Shown: one piece after another, positions 1 through 5,919 of the stretch
Layout of the letters: the number at the start of each line of letters is the position of its first letter
Position numbering within the stretch: position 1 is the first letter of the stretch
DNA from: Falsiroseomonas sp044341625
GTDB taxonomy: Bacteria; Pseudomonadota; Alphaproteobacteria; Acetobacterales; Acetobacteraceae
Assembly: GCA_044341625.1 (NCBI GenBank)
Contig: JBIIRI010000063.1
Span: 1-19,066, forward strand
Direction: 5' to 3'
DNA: 19,066 nucleotides
Translations under genes and position numbers: made by a program
Notes under the pieces: model-generated
The model's database searches: none
Seen by the model: only the letters and a program-made list of their open reading frames with translations
Told to the model about the DNA's origin: nothing

Positions 1-570
1 CTCCGGCAGGGTGGCGGGCAGGGTGGCGAAGGACGCGACCTCTCCATAGGAGATCCCACGGTTCGACGCCGCGTGGACCACCATGCTCGGCTCGGTCGTC
101 AGCTGGTCCACCGGCACGCCCCAGCGGGCGGCGACGGCATCGAGCAGCACGCGCCGCGCCTGGGCGCCGGCGATACGAAGCGGCATCCAGTAGCCGCGCA
201 CCGACAGGCTGGCGACCACGAACTGGCTGCGGAAGATCGGGCTGTCATAGGCCGGGCGCACCGGCGCGGTCTCGATCCGCACGCGGCTCCAATCGGCGTC
301 GAGTTCCTCGGCGACGATCAGCGGCAGCGCGGTGTTGGAGCCCTGGCCCATCTCCGGCACCGGCGCCTGGATGGTGATGGTGCCGTCGGGCGCGATCCGC
401 ACATAGGCGTTGAGCGCGGGCGGGGACGCCCCTGGGGCCGCCCCTGGGGCCGCCCCAGCAGCAGTCCCTTGGGCCTCGGCCGTGTCGGACCGGGCGAAGG
501 CGAAGGTGAAGGCAAGGCCGGTGGCGCCGGCCAGCAGGCCGCGACGGCCGAGCAGCGTGGCTTCGGTCAT
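1..570 (-). CDS. Molybdopterin-binding large subunit of a xanthine-dehydrogenase-family oxidase (IorB-like), N-terminal part
   Basis: This is the 5' end of a gene that runs off the left edge: 190 codons are visible from ATG at 570, open to base 1, with no stop. Residues 8–26 look like a Tat signal: GRRGLLAG followed by a hydrophobic stretch, then a small-residue AEAQG region. An Ala/Gly/Pro linker (about 35–52) precedes the start of the mature fold, with YVRIAPDGTITIQAPVPEMG at 56–75. That pattern is typical of the isoquinoline 1-oxidoreductase beta / aldehyde dehydrogenase large-subunit family, usually about 700–750 residues. Such subunits bind molybdopterin cytosine dinucleotide and hydroxylate N-heteroaromatics or oxidise aldehydes. 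The start lies 1 nt from the stop of the 2Fe-2S subunit gene, so the two are translationally linked. The catalytic C-terminal part is outside the window, so the substrate is unknown. Confidence 0.85.
   Translation of the reverse strand, partial: MTEATLLGRRGLLAGATGLAFTFAFARSDTAEAQGTAAGAAPGAAPGASPPALNAYVRIAPDGTITIQAPVPEMGQGSNTALPLIVAEELDADWSRVRIETAPVRPAYDSPIFRSQFVVASLSVRGYWMPLRIAGAQARRVLLDAVAARWGVPVDQLTTEPSMVVHAASNRGISYGEVASFATLPATLPE
422..457. repeat. Three tandem 12-bp units in the linker of the Mo-hydroxylase large subunit
   Basis: Units at 422–433, 434–445 and 446–457 follow the pattern GGGGNCGCCCCN; the second and third differ only in the last base and the first has one further change. 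On the coding (minus) strand they encode GAAP, GAAP and GASP, lying between the Tat signal and the mature domain. Unit length is a multiple of three, so copy-number change would lengthen or shorten a flexible linker without a frameshift. Confidence 0.8.
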
Positions 571-571
571 C

Positions 572-1024
572 TCACGCCCCCCGCGCGGCCTGTTCGATCG
601 CCTCGACGATCTGGTTGTAGGTGGCGCAGCGGCAGAGATTGCCGTCCATATGCGCGACGATCTCCTGCCGCGTCGGGCGCGGGGTGCGGGCGAGCAGGGT
701 CGCCGCCTGCATGATCTGGCCAGTCTGGCAGTAGCCGCATTGCGCCGCCTCCACCGCCACCCAGGCGCGCACCAGCGGGTTCTGCGCGCCGCCGGGCAGG
801 CCTTCGATGGTGGTGATCGCCTTGCCCACCGCGGCCGAGACCGGCACCGAACAGGACCGCACCGCCTCTCCTTCCAGGTGGATGGTGCAGGCGCCGCAAG
901 CGGCGACGCCGCAGCCATACTTGGTGCCGGTGAGGCCGAGATGCTCCCGCAGCACCCACAGCAGCGGCGTGTCCGGCTCCGCCGCGACGGTGACGGCGCG
1001 GTTGTTGACGGTGAGCGAGATCAT
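572..1024 (-). CDS. 2Fe-2S subunit of a molybdenum hydroxylase (IorA / xanthine dehydrogenase small-subunit type)
   Basis: The 150-residue protein has the two-domain layout of the small subunit of xanthine-oxidase-family enzymes. An N-terminal plant-type ferredoxin domain carries Cys38, Cys43, Cys46 and Cys58 (YGCGVAACGACT, then RSC). A C-terminal helical domain carries Cys96, Cys99, Cys131 and Cys133 (QCGYCQTGQ; NLCRC). These ligands hold the two clusters that pass electrons away from the molybdenum subunit encoded next to it. ATG at 1024 was chosen over the GTG at 1027 because the GGGAGG ribosome-binding site then sits 6 nt away instead of 3. There is no signal peptide, although the partner subunit has a Tat signal, so export as a complex is inferred. 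Isoquinoline, nicotinate or aldehyde oxidation are all possible. Confidence 0.93.
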   Translation of the reverse strand: MISLTVNNRAVTVAAEPDTPLLWVLREHLGLTGTKYGCGVAACGACTIHLEGEAVRSCSVPVSAAVGKAITTIEGLPGGAQNPLVRAWVAVEAAQCGYCQTGQIMQAATLLARTPRPTRQEIVAHMDGNLCRCATYNQIVEAIEQAARGA

Positions 1025-1074
1025 CACGTGCCTCCCTTGTCTCGTGCGGCCTTCATCGGGCCGTGCATCGTATC

Positions 1075-1097
1075 TCCCCGGCCGGCGCGGCCAGGGA
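1075..1097 (-). other. Intercistronic hairpin between the binding-protein gene and the 2Fe-2S subunit gene
   Basis: GGCCG at 1080–1084 pairs with CGGCC at 1088–1092 across a 3-nt loop. After one mismatch (1079/1093), TCCC at 1075–1078 pairs with GGGA at 1094–1097. In the minus-strand transcript it begins 2 nt after the stop codon of the binding-protein gene and has no U-run. It may stabilise the upstream message or lower expression of the downstream genes; that is inference. Confidence 0.5.
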
Positions 1098-1099
1098 CG

Positions 1100-2083
1100 T
1101 CAGTCGGCCGTCGCGCCGGTCTCGCGCACCAGCCTTCCCCACTTGTCGGATTCAGCGCGCGCGAAGGCGGCGAAATCATCCGGCGTGCCGCCGCGCACGA
1201 TCGCACCCTGGCCAGCCAGCATGTCGCGCAGCTCCGGCACGCGCAGGATCTGGTCCACCTCGGCCGAGAAGCGCCGCACGCGATCCGCGGGCGTCGCGGC
1301 ATGCATGCAGAGGCTCATCCAGGTGGCGGAGATCAGCTCGGGCACGCCCTGCTCCACCGTCGTCGCCACATCCGGCAGCAGCGCGAGGCGTTCGGTGTGC
1401 GCGACGGCGATCGCCTTCATGCGCCCGTCGCGCACGAAGGGCGCCGCGGAGAAGGCGGCATCCCACATCGCCATGGTCTGCCCCCCCATCAGCGAGGTCA
1501 GCGCCGGCGCGCTGCCACCGAAGGGGACATGCGTCGGATCGCCGCCGCGCCCCATGGCGCGGGTCATCGCGATGGTCAGGTGGGACGGCGTGCCGATGCC
1601 GGCCGAGGCGTGCTTCAGCTGGTCGCCCTGCCGGCGCGAGAGCTCAAGGAACTCCTGCAGGTTGTTCGCGGGCACCGACGGATGCACCACCAGCACCAGC
1701 GGGATCACGCTGATCAGCGAGGCGAAGGAGAAGTCGCGGAACGGATCATAGGGCAGGCGACGGTAGAGATGCGGGTTGATCGCGATCGGCCCCGAAGGCG
1801 TCGCGAACACCGTATGCCCATCCGGCGGCGCCTGCAGAAAGGCCTGCGCCGCGACGATGCCGTTGGCGCCCGGACGGTTCTCCACCACCACCGGCTGCCC
1901 CCAGCGCTCGGCCAGGCGCTGGGCGACGACGCGGGCCTGCGCGTCGGCCGAACCGCCGGCCGCCACCGGCACGATGAAGCGCATCTGGCGGGACGGATAG
2001 GCCTCGGCCTGGGCGAGGGCCGGGCGCGGAATGACGGGCAGGGCGAGAAGCGCCAGCGCTGCGCGGCGGCGGATGGTCGTCAT
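1100..2083 (-). CDS. Bug/TctC-family periplasmic solute-binding protein
   Basis: The 327-residue protein starts with an export signal: a basic RRR, a hydrophobic stretch (8–18) and an ALAQA cleavage region around 22–26. The mature part carries the Bug family signature: YPSRQMRFIVPVAAGGSAD at about 29–47, then VVVENRPGANG. The family (Bordetella uptake genes; TctC of tripartite tricarboxylate transporters) captures carboxylates, amino acids or aromatic acids in the periplasm. No TctA/TctB membrane genes are visible nearby, so it is an orphan receptor here, as most Bug proteins are. ATG at 2083 has a strong GGGAGGA about 9 nt upstream. It is first in a minus-strand operon with the molybdenum-hydroxylase genes, which suggests that it binds their substrate or product. 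The RR before the hydrophobic region is Tat-like, but Sec export is equally possible. Confidence 0.92.
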   Translation of the reverse strand: MTTIRRRAALALLALPVIPRPALAQAEAYPSRQMRFIVPVAAGGSADAQARVVAQRLAERWGQPVVVENRPGANGIVAAQAFLQAPPDGHTVFATPSGPIAINPHLYRRLPYDPFRDFSFASLISVIPLVLVVHPSVPANNLQEFLELSRRQGDQLKHASAGIGTPSHLTIAMTRAMGRGGDPTHVPFGGSAPALTSLMGGQTMAMWDAAFSAAPFVRDGRMKAIAVAHTERLALLPDVATTVEQGVPELISATWMSLCMHAATPADRVRRFSAEVDQILRVPELRDMLAGQGAIVRGGTPDDFAAFARAESDKWGRLVRETGATAD

Positions 2084-2130
2084 GGTTCGATGTCCTCCCT
2101 GGCGGACTCACGAGATTCCCGCAGACCGCC

Positions 2131-2138
2131 TGTATTCA
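2131..2138. promoter_or_regulatory. Candidate operator half of a pair (TGTATTCA)
   Basis: TGTATTCA differs by one base from the palindrome at 2280–2287. It lies about 45 nt upstream of the binding-protein start, near where its promoter should be, so a bound regulator could block transcription. GntR/FCD regulators commonly bind short palindromes with a GTATAC-like core; assignment to the neighbouring regulator is inference. Confidence 0.3.
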
Positions 2139-2279
2139 ACGATTACCGCCCCTTCATCGGACTTACAACATTCCAGCCGAGCTACCGCACGACACGCCTT
2201 GGAGCACGGCTGTTTTCTTGCGTTTTCCTGGGCGCTACGGCGCGGCGCGCCCTGGCCTCGCAGGGCTCGACGCACGCCA

Positions 2280-2287
2280 TGTATACA
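2280..2287. promoter_or_regulatory. Candidate GntR/FCD operator (TGTATACA palindrome)
   Basis: This is a perfect 8-bp palindrome of AT-rich character in a very GC-rich intergenic region. It contains TATACA, which could also serve as a rightward -10 element, so autoregulation of the GntR gene is conceivable. The leader to the ATG at 2587 would then be about 290 nt, which is long and weakens that reading. Confidence 0.35.
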
Positions 2288-2586
2288 GGCCTGATATTCC
2301 CCCGCGCCACGTCCCAAGGGGCCACGAGGTCAGATGCGAAACCCTCTCTCGCGCCACCCGCGACCGGCACCCGGGCTCCACCGCCGTCAAGCCAGGCGGG
2401 AGACTGCCAGACGCGGATCGAGTCTGGACGCAGGCGCCCCGGAGGCGCAGCAACAGGCGATGGAACAGCGTCCCGAACAGGCCTTCCGCGACCGTGCCGA
2501 CGCCGAAGGCAGGACCGCGCCGCGGCACATCCTGGAACGGTTGGCCGCCGCACGGGCGGCATCCCATTCCGGCGCTGGCGGGTAGC

Positions 2587-3312
2587 ATGTCCCAGACGCT
2601 CTCGGCGCAGCTGCGCCTGCGCGACCTGATCCTGAGCGGCACCCTGCGGCCGGGCGAGCGGCTGTCGGAGCCTTCGGTGGCCGAACGGCTCGGCGCTTCC
2701 CGGACCCCGGTACGCGCGGCGCTGGCCCGGCTGGCCGAGGAAGGCCTCGTCGAAGCTGTGCCCGCCGGCGGCTTCGCCGTGAAATCCTTCACGCATGAGG
2801 AAATCCAGGACGCCATCGACCTGCGCGGGACGCTGGAGGGGCACGCGGCGCGGCTCGCCGCCGAACGGGGCGCGCCCCATGCCCTGCTGGCGGAGATGAA
2901 GCGCCTGATCGTGCGGATGGATGAGGCGACGCGGCCGCCGATCAGCGAAGCCGGCTTCACCGACTATGTCGCCACGAATGCCGAGTTCCATGAGCGGCTG
3001 GTGGACGCCGCCGGCAGCGCGGTTGTCGCGCGCCAGATCGGTCGCGTCGTCGCCTTGCCCTTCGCGTCGCCCTCCGGCTTCGTGCTGGCCCAGGCGGCGC
3101 TACCGGCGGCGCAGCGGATCCTGGCGGTCGCGCAGGAGCACCATCGAGCGGTTGTGGAGGCGATCGAGCACCGCGAGGGCGCGCGCGCCGAGGCACTGAT
3201 GCGCGAACATGCGCGCCTGGCACGCCGCAACCTGGAATTCGTGTTGCGTGACCAGGACACGCTGCGGCTGGTGCCGGGGGGCGGGCTGATCCGCCATGCC
3301 CAAGGCACCTGA
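2587..3312 (+). CDS. GntR-family transcriptional regulator, FCD (FadR) subfamily
   Basis: The 241-residue protein has an N-terminal winged helix-turn-helix at about 6–68, with LRDLILSGTLRPGERLSE and the recognition segment VAERLGASRTPVRAAL, both classic GntR. The C-terminal all-helical FCD ligand domain spans about 73–222. Its likely metal or ligand residues are Asn131, His135, His186 and His208 (NAEFHERL, EHHRAVVEAI, REHARLARR). FCD regulators are usually repressors released by small carboxylates or sugar acids. The gene is divergent from the binding-protein/Mo-hydroxylase operon, the likely target, and converges on rplQ. ATG at 2587 fits the family N-terminus; the frame stays open far upstream, but that part is arginine- and proline-rich and looks non-coding. 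The ribosome-binding site is weak (GGCGGG). Confidence 0.92.
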   Translation: MSQTLSAQLRLRDLILSGTLRPGERLSEPSVAERLGASRTPVRAALARLAEEGLVEAVPAGGFAVKSFTHEEIQDAIDLRGTLEGHAARLAAERGAPHALLAEMKRLIVRMDEATRPPISEAGFTDYVATNAEFHERLVDAAGSAVVARQIGRVVALPFASPSGFVLAQAALPAAQRILAVAQEHHRAVVEAIEHREGARAEALMREHARLARRNLEFVLRDQDTLRLVPGGGLIRHAQGT

Positions 3313-3483
3313 CCTCGCCCTATCCCGGAACCTGCCAGCCGGGGCACCGCGACCTATCCCCCCGGATCCCGGCCGCCGGCGAACACGCCACAATGGACGC
3401 CCCCCGACCCAAGCTACCCCAAGAACAACGAAGGGCGCCTTTCGGCGCCCTTCTCGAACTCAACGCATGTTGGGGGATGGGGC
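3313..3483. other. Convergent intergenic region between the GntR regulator and rplQ
   Basis: No gene is seen in these 171 nt. The only clear element is the terminator hairpin at 3430–3453. Confidence 0.6.
3430..3453 (-). terminator. Intrinsic terminator closing the ribosomal-protein locus
   Basis: A perfect 10-bp stem (GAAGGGCGCC / GGCGCCCTTC) encloses a 4-nt loop that reads GAAA, a GNRA tetraloop, on the minus strand. The minus-strand continuation is GTTGTTCTT, a moderate U-tract. It lies 30 nt past the rplQ stop and ends the tuf-to-rplQ series. On the plus strand it sits 117 nt past the regulator gene but lacks a U-run there, so it is probably directional. Confidence 0.85.
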
Positions 3484-3906
3484 TTACGCCGCCTCCTCCT
3501 CCTCAGCCACCTCCGGGCGCGGGCCGCTGTCGAGGCCCTTGGCGGCGAGGTCGCGCTCGACCAGTTCGATCACGGCCATCGACGCGGCGTCGCCATAGCG
3601 CATCCCGGCCTTCAGCACGCGGGTGTAGCCACCGGCGCGCGCCTTGTAGCGCTCGGCGATGGTCGTGAAGAGCTTGTCCACCACGCGCTCATCGCGGATC
3701 TGGGCATAGGCCTGACGGCGGGCATGCAGGTCGCCGCGCTTGCCGAGCGTGATGATGCGCTCGACATACGGGCGCAGTTCCTTCGCCTTCGGCAGCGTCG
3801 TTGTGATCTGCTCGTGCTTGATCAGGCTGGTCGCCATGCTGCGGAGCATGGCGATCCGGTGGGTGGAGGTGACGCCGAGCTTACGGCCCGAAACCCCATG
3901 ACGCAT
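3484..3906 (-). CDS. rplQ: 50S ribosomal protein L17
   Basis: This 140-residue protein begins MRHGVSGRKLGVTSTHRIAM, the L17 signature (bacterial family 115–130+ residues), and carries LRSMATSLIKHEQITTTLPK and later AGGYTRVLKAGMRYGDAASM. L17 binds 23S rRNA at the base of the large subunit near the tunnel exit. The C-terminus has an acidic tail (EVAEEEEAA, about 132–140) beyond the conserved core. It is the last gene of the alpha block, 144 nt after rpoA and followed by the terminator. The start at 3906 is supported by GGAG about 7 nt upstream. Confidence 0.98.
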   Translation of the reverse strand: MRHGVSGRKLGVTSTHRIAMLRSMATSLIKHEQITTTLPKAKELRPYVERIITLGKRGDLHARRQAYAQIRDERVVDKLFTTIAERYKARAGGYTRVLKAGMRYGDAASMAVIELVERDLAAKGLDSGPRPEVAEEEEAA

Positions 3907-4050
3907 GACACAACTCCATAGGCCCCAGGCCGGGGCATCCAGTACAACCGCAGGCCGCCGAATGGCAACCCGCCGCCCAAGCCGCCGGCACCTATCGCGG
4001 CGCGGCGAAGCCAGGCGCGCGGATCGGCGCGCCCGGCGTCCAAGGGCAAA
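3907..4050 (-). other. rpoA–rplQ intercistronic region with two hairpins
   Basis: This 144-nt spacer is long for the locus. Just after the rpoA stop, GGCGCGC (4014–4020) pairs with GCGCGCC (4027–4033) over a 6-nt loop, extended by two pairs after a mismatch (4011–4036). Nearer rplQ, GCCCC (3922–3926) pairs with GGGGC (3932–3936). Neither has a U-tract, so they are more likely mRNA stability or processing elements than terminators. A separate rplQ promoter could also lie here; no clear one is visible. Confidence 0.5.
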
Positions 4051-5064
4051 TCAGAACGGCTCCTCGAGCTTCTTCGCCAGGTCCTCGATATTCTCCGGCG
4101 GCCAGCCCGACACGCTCATGCCGAGACCGAGGCCCATGGAGGCCAGGACTTCCTTGATCTCGTTCAGCGACTTCCGCCCGAAATTCGGGGTGCGGAGCAT
4201 CTCCTGCTCGGTCTTCTGCACGAGATCGCCGATGTAGACGATGTTGTCGTTCTTCAGGCAGTTCGCGCTGCGGACCGACAGTTCCAGCTCGTCGACCTTC
4301 CGGAGCAGGTTGCGGTTGAAGGGCAGGTCGTCGCGGACCTCCTCCACAACGCGCGCGCGCGGCTCCTCGAAGTTGATGAACAGCTGGAGCTGTTCCTGCA
4401 GGATGCGCGCAGCGATGCCAACGGCATCCTCCGGCGTCACCGTGCCATCGGTTTCGACCGTCAGGACCAGCTTGTCGTAGTCCGTCTTCTGGCCAACGCG
4501 GGTCGGCTGAACCTGGTAGGCCACGCGGCGCACGGGCGAATAGATCGCATCGATCGGGATCAGGCCGATCGGCGCATCCTCGGGACGGTTCTCGGAGGCC
4601 GGAACATAGCCCTTGCCGGTGTCGATCGTCAGTTCCATCGACAGCTTGGCGCCATCGTCGAGCGAGCAGATCACCAGGTCCGGATTCGCGATCTCGATAT
4701 CGCCGGACGTCTGGATCTGGCCGGCGGTCACTTCGCCCGGGCCGGTCGCGGTCAGCTGCAGGCGCTTCGCCCCTTCGCCCTGGTAGCGGATGGCCAGCTG
4801 CTTCACGTTCAGGACGATGTCGGTGACGTCCTCACGCACGCCCTGGATCGAGCTGAATTCATGCAGCACGCCGTCGATGCGGATGCCCGTGACGGCCGCG
4901 CCCTGCAGCGAGGACAGCAGGATCCGGCGCAAAGCATTGCCCAGCGTCATGCCGAAGCCACGCTCCAGCGGCTCCGCCACGATGGTCGCGGTACGGCCCG
5001 GATCGGAACCGAACTCCACGTCCTTCTTGGTCTCGATCAGCGAGCGCCAGTTCTTCTCGATCAC
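4051..5064 (-). CDS. rpoA: DNA-directed RNA polymerase subunit alpha
   Basis: The 337-residue protein is full length for the family. The N-terminal assembly domain (about 1–235) contains AEPLERGFGMTLGNALRRIL (30–49) and HEFSSIQGVREDV (68–80). The C-terminal DNA- and activator-contact domain (about 250–325) contains LSVRSANCLKND, where Arg265 matches the E. coli UP-element contact residue in number, and LRTPNFGRKSLNEI. The start is GTG at 5064 (VIEKNWRSLIE); AAGGGAAG lies just upstream, and the longer frame starting at 5166 adds 34 residues foreign to the family. It follows rpsK after 71 nt that hold a strong hairpin. rpsD, present before rpoA in E. coli, is absent. Confidence 0.98.
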   Translation of the reverse strand: MIEKNWRSLIETKKDVEFGSDPGRTATIVAEPLERGFGMTLGNALRRILLSSLQGAAVTGIRIDGVLHEFSSIQGVREDVTDIVLNVKQLAIRYQGEGAKRLQLTATGPGEVTAGQIQTSGDIEIANPDLVICSLDDGAKLSMELTIDTGKGYVPASENRPEDAPIGLIPIDAIYSPVRRVAYQVQPTRVGQKTDYDKLVLTVETDGTVTPEDAVGIAARILQEQLQLFINFEEPRARVVEEVRDDLPFNRNLLRKVDELELSVRSANCLKNDNIVYIGDLVQKTEQEMLRTPNFGRKSLNEIKEVLASMGLGLGMSVSGWPPENIEDLAKKLEEPF

Positions 5065-5106
5065 GGTGTCTTCCCTTGTCCCGGCATCTGACGACACGCC
5101 TGAAGC

Positions 5107-5129
5107 GCGGCGGGGACTGGCCCCGCCGC
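5107..5129 (-). other. Strong hairpin between rpsK and rpoA
   Basis: A perfect 9-bp GC stem (GCGGCGGGG at 5107–5115 with CCCCGCCGC at 5121–5129) has a 5-nt loop. In the transcript it begins 6 nt after the rpsK stop and ends about 40 nt before the rpoA GTG. It has no U-tract. It could protect the ribosomal-protein message, mark a processing site or tune alpha-subunit synthesis relative to ribosomal proteins. Confidence 0.6.
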
Positions 5130-5135
5130 CGCAAT

Positions 5136-5540
5136 TCAGACGCGGCGACGCTTGCGCGGGCGGCAACCATTATGCGGGATGGGCGTCACGTCCTTGATGG
5201 CCGTGACGTAGAAGCCGACCGCCTGCAGCGCGCGGAGCGCGGATTCGCGACCCGAACCGGGCCCGGAGACCTGGATCTCCAGCGTCTCCATCCCGTGTTC
5301 GCGGGCCTTCTTGCCAGCGTCCTCGGCGGCGACCTGCGCGGCGTAGGGGGTCGACTTCCGGCTGCCCTTGAAGCCCTGGCTGCCGGAGGACGACCACGCG
5401 ATCGCGTTGCCCTGCGCGTCCGTGATGGTCACCACGGTGTTGTTGAAGCTGGCCAGAACATGCGCCACGCCGGACGAGATGTTCTTCCGCTCCTTCTTGC
5501 GCGGACGCTGACCGGCGCCGCCGCGAGGTTCGCGAGCCAT
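5136..5540 (-). CDS. rpsK: 30S ribosomal protein S11
   Basis: The 134-residue S11 has a short basic N-terminus (MAREPRGGAGQRPRKKERKN) and then the family core: GVAHVLASFNNTVVTITDAQ, SSGSQGFKGSRKSTPYAAQV and the C-terminal PIPHNGCRPRKRRRV. S11 sits on the 30S platform next to the E-site codon and 16S helix 45. It starts 1 nt after the rpsM stop, so translation is coupled. The NG of the HNG motif (about 123–125), the isoaspartate-prone site in E. coli S11, is present. Confidence 0.98.
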   Translation of the reverse strand: MAREPRGGAGQRPRKKERKNISSGVAHVLASFNNTVVTITDAQGNAIAWSSSGSQGFKGSRKSTPYAAQVAAEDAGKKAREHGMETLEIQVSGPGSGRESALRALQAVGFYVTAIKDVTPIPHNGCRPRKRRRV

Positions 5541-5541
5541 C

Positions 5542-5919
5542 TTACTTCGTCACCTTCTTCTTGCCGGCGATCGCGACCGCCTTGCCCTTGCGCGTGCGCG
5601 CATTCGTGTGGGTACGCTGACCGCGAACCGGAAGGCCCTTGCGGTGACGGAGGCCGCGGTAGCAGGCCATGTCCATCAGGCGCTTCTTGTTCATCGCCTC
5701 TTCGCGGCGCAGATCGCCCTCGACGCGGAATTCGCGGTCGATCAGCTCACGGATCCGCAGGATCTCGTCATCCGTCAGCTGGTTCACGCGGCGCTCGAGC
5801 GGAATGCCGAGCTGCTCCACGATCTCCATCGCGTTCTTCGGACCGATCCCATAGATGTAACGAAGCGAAATGGCGACCCGCTTGTTAGTCGGGATGTTAA
5901 CGCCGGCGATGCGCGCCAC
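5542..5919 (-). CDS. rpsM: 30S ribosomal protein S13
   Basis: The 125-residue S13 has MARIAGVNIPTNKRVAISL at the N-terminus, the helix-two-turn-helix YIYGIGPKNAMEI and a basic tail GLPVRGQRTHTNARTRKGK that reaches towards the P-site tRNA. It lies in the 30S head and bridges to L5 of the 50S. The start is GTG at 5919, with GAGGAG about 9 nt upstream and no better ATG. It opens the alpha block after a 211-nt gap from adk, where a separate promoter is plausible. Confidence 0.98.
   Translation of the reverse strand: MARIAGVNIPTNKRVAISLRYIYGIGPKNAMEIVEQLGIPLERRVNQLTDDEILRIRELIDREFRVEGDLRREEAMNKKRLMDMACYRGLRHRKGLPVRGQRTHTNARTRKGKAVAIAGKKKVTK

Larger units (their letters stand above)
2084..2586. 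promoter_or_regulatory. Divergent non-coding region between the binding-protein operon and the GntR-type regulator
   Basis: These 503 nt contain no convincing gene. Expected contents are the leftward promoter of the binding-protein operon and the rightward promoter of the regulator. A weak leftward candidate is TTGTAA at about 2164–2169, with a 17-nt spacer to TAATCG; the -10 match is poor. Two related 8-mers, TGTATTCA (2131–2138) and the perfect palindrome TGTATACA (2280–2287), are operator candidates. A small open frame at 2334–2585 ends 1 nt before the regulator's start but has no recognisable product. Confidence 0.5.

Noticed and set aside
2218..2586. An N-terminal extension of the GntR regulator by about 120 residues
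   Set aside because: The residues are Arg/Pro-rich without fold, and the family begins about ten residues before the LRDLILSG motif, which fits ATG 2587.
410..2629. A plus-strand open frame of over 700 codons across the left region
   Set aside because: It is antisense to three recognisable genes, is rich in Arg/Ala/His/Pro and has no family resemblance. Long chance frames are expected in very GC-rich DNA.
4051..5166. rpoA starting at 5166 with 34 extra residues
   Set aside because: The extra part crosses the hairpin and part of rpsK and does not resemble the alpha subunit; GTG at 5064 has a ribosome-binding site and gives the family N-terminus.
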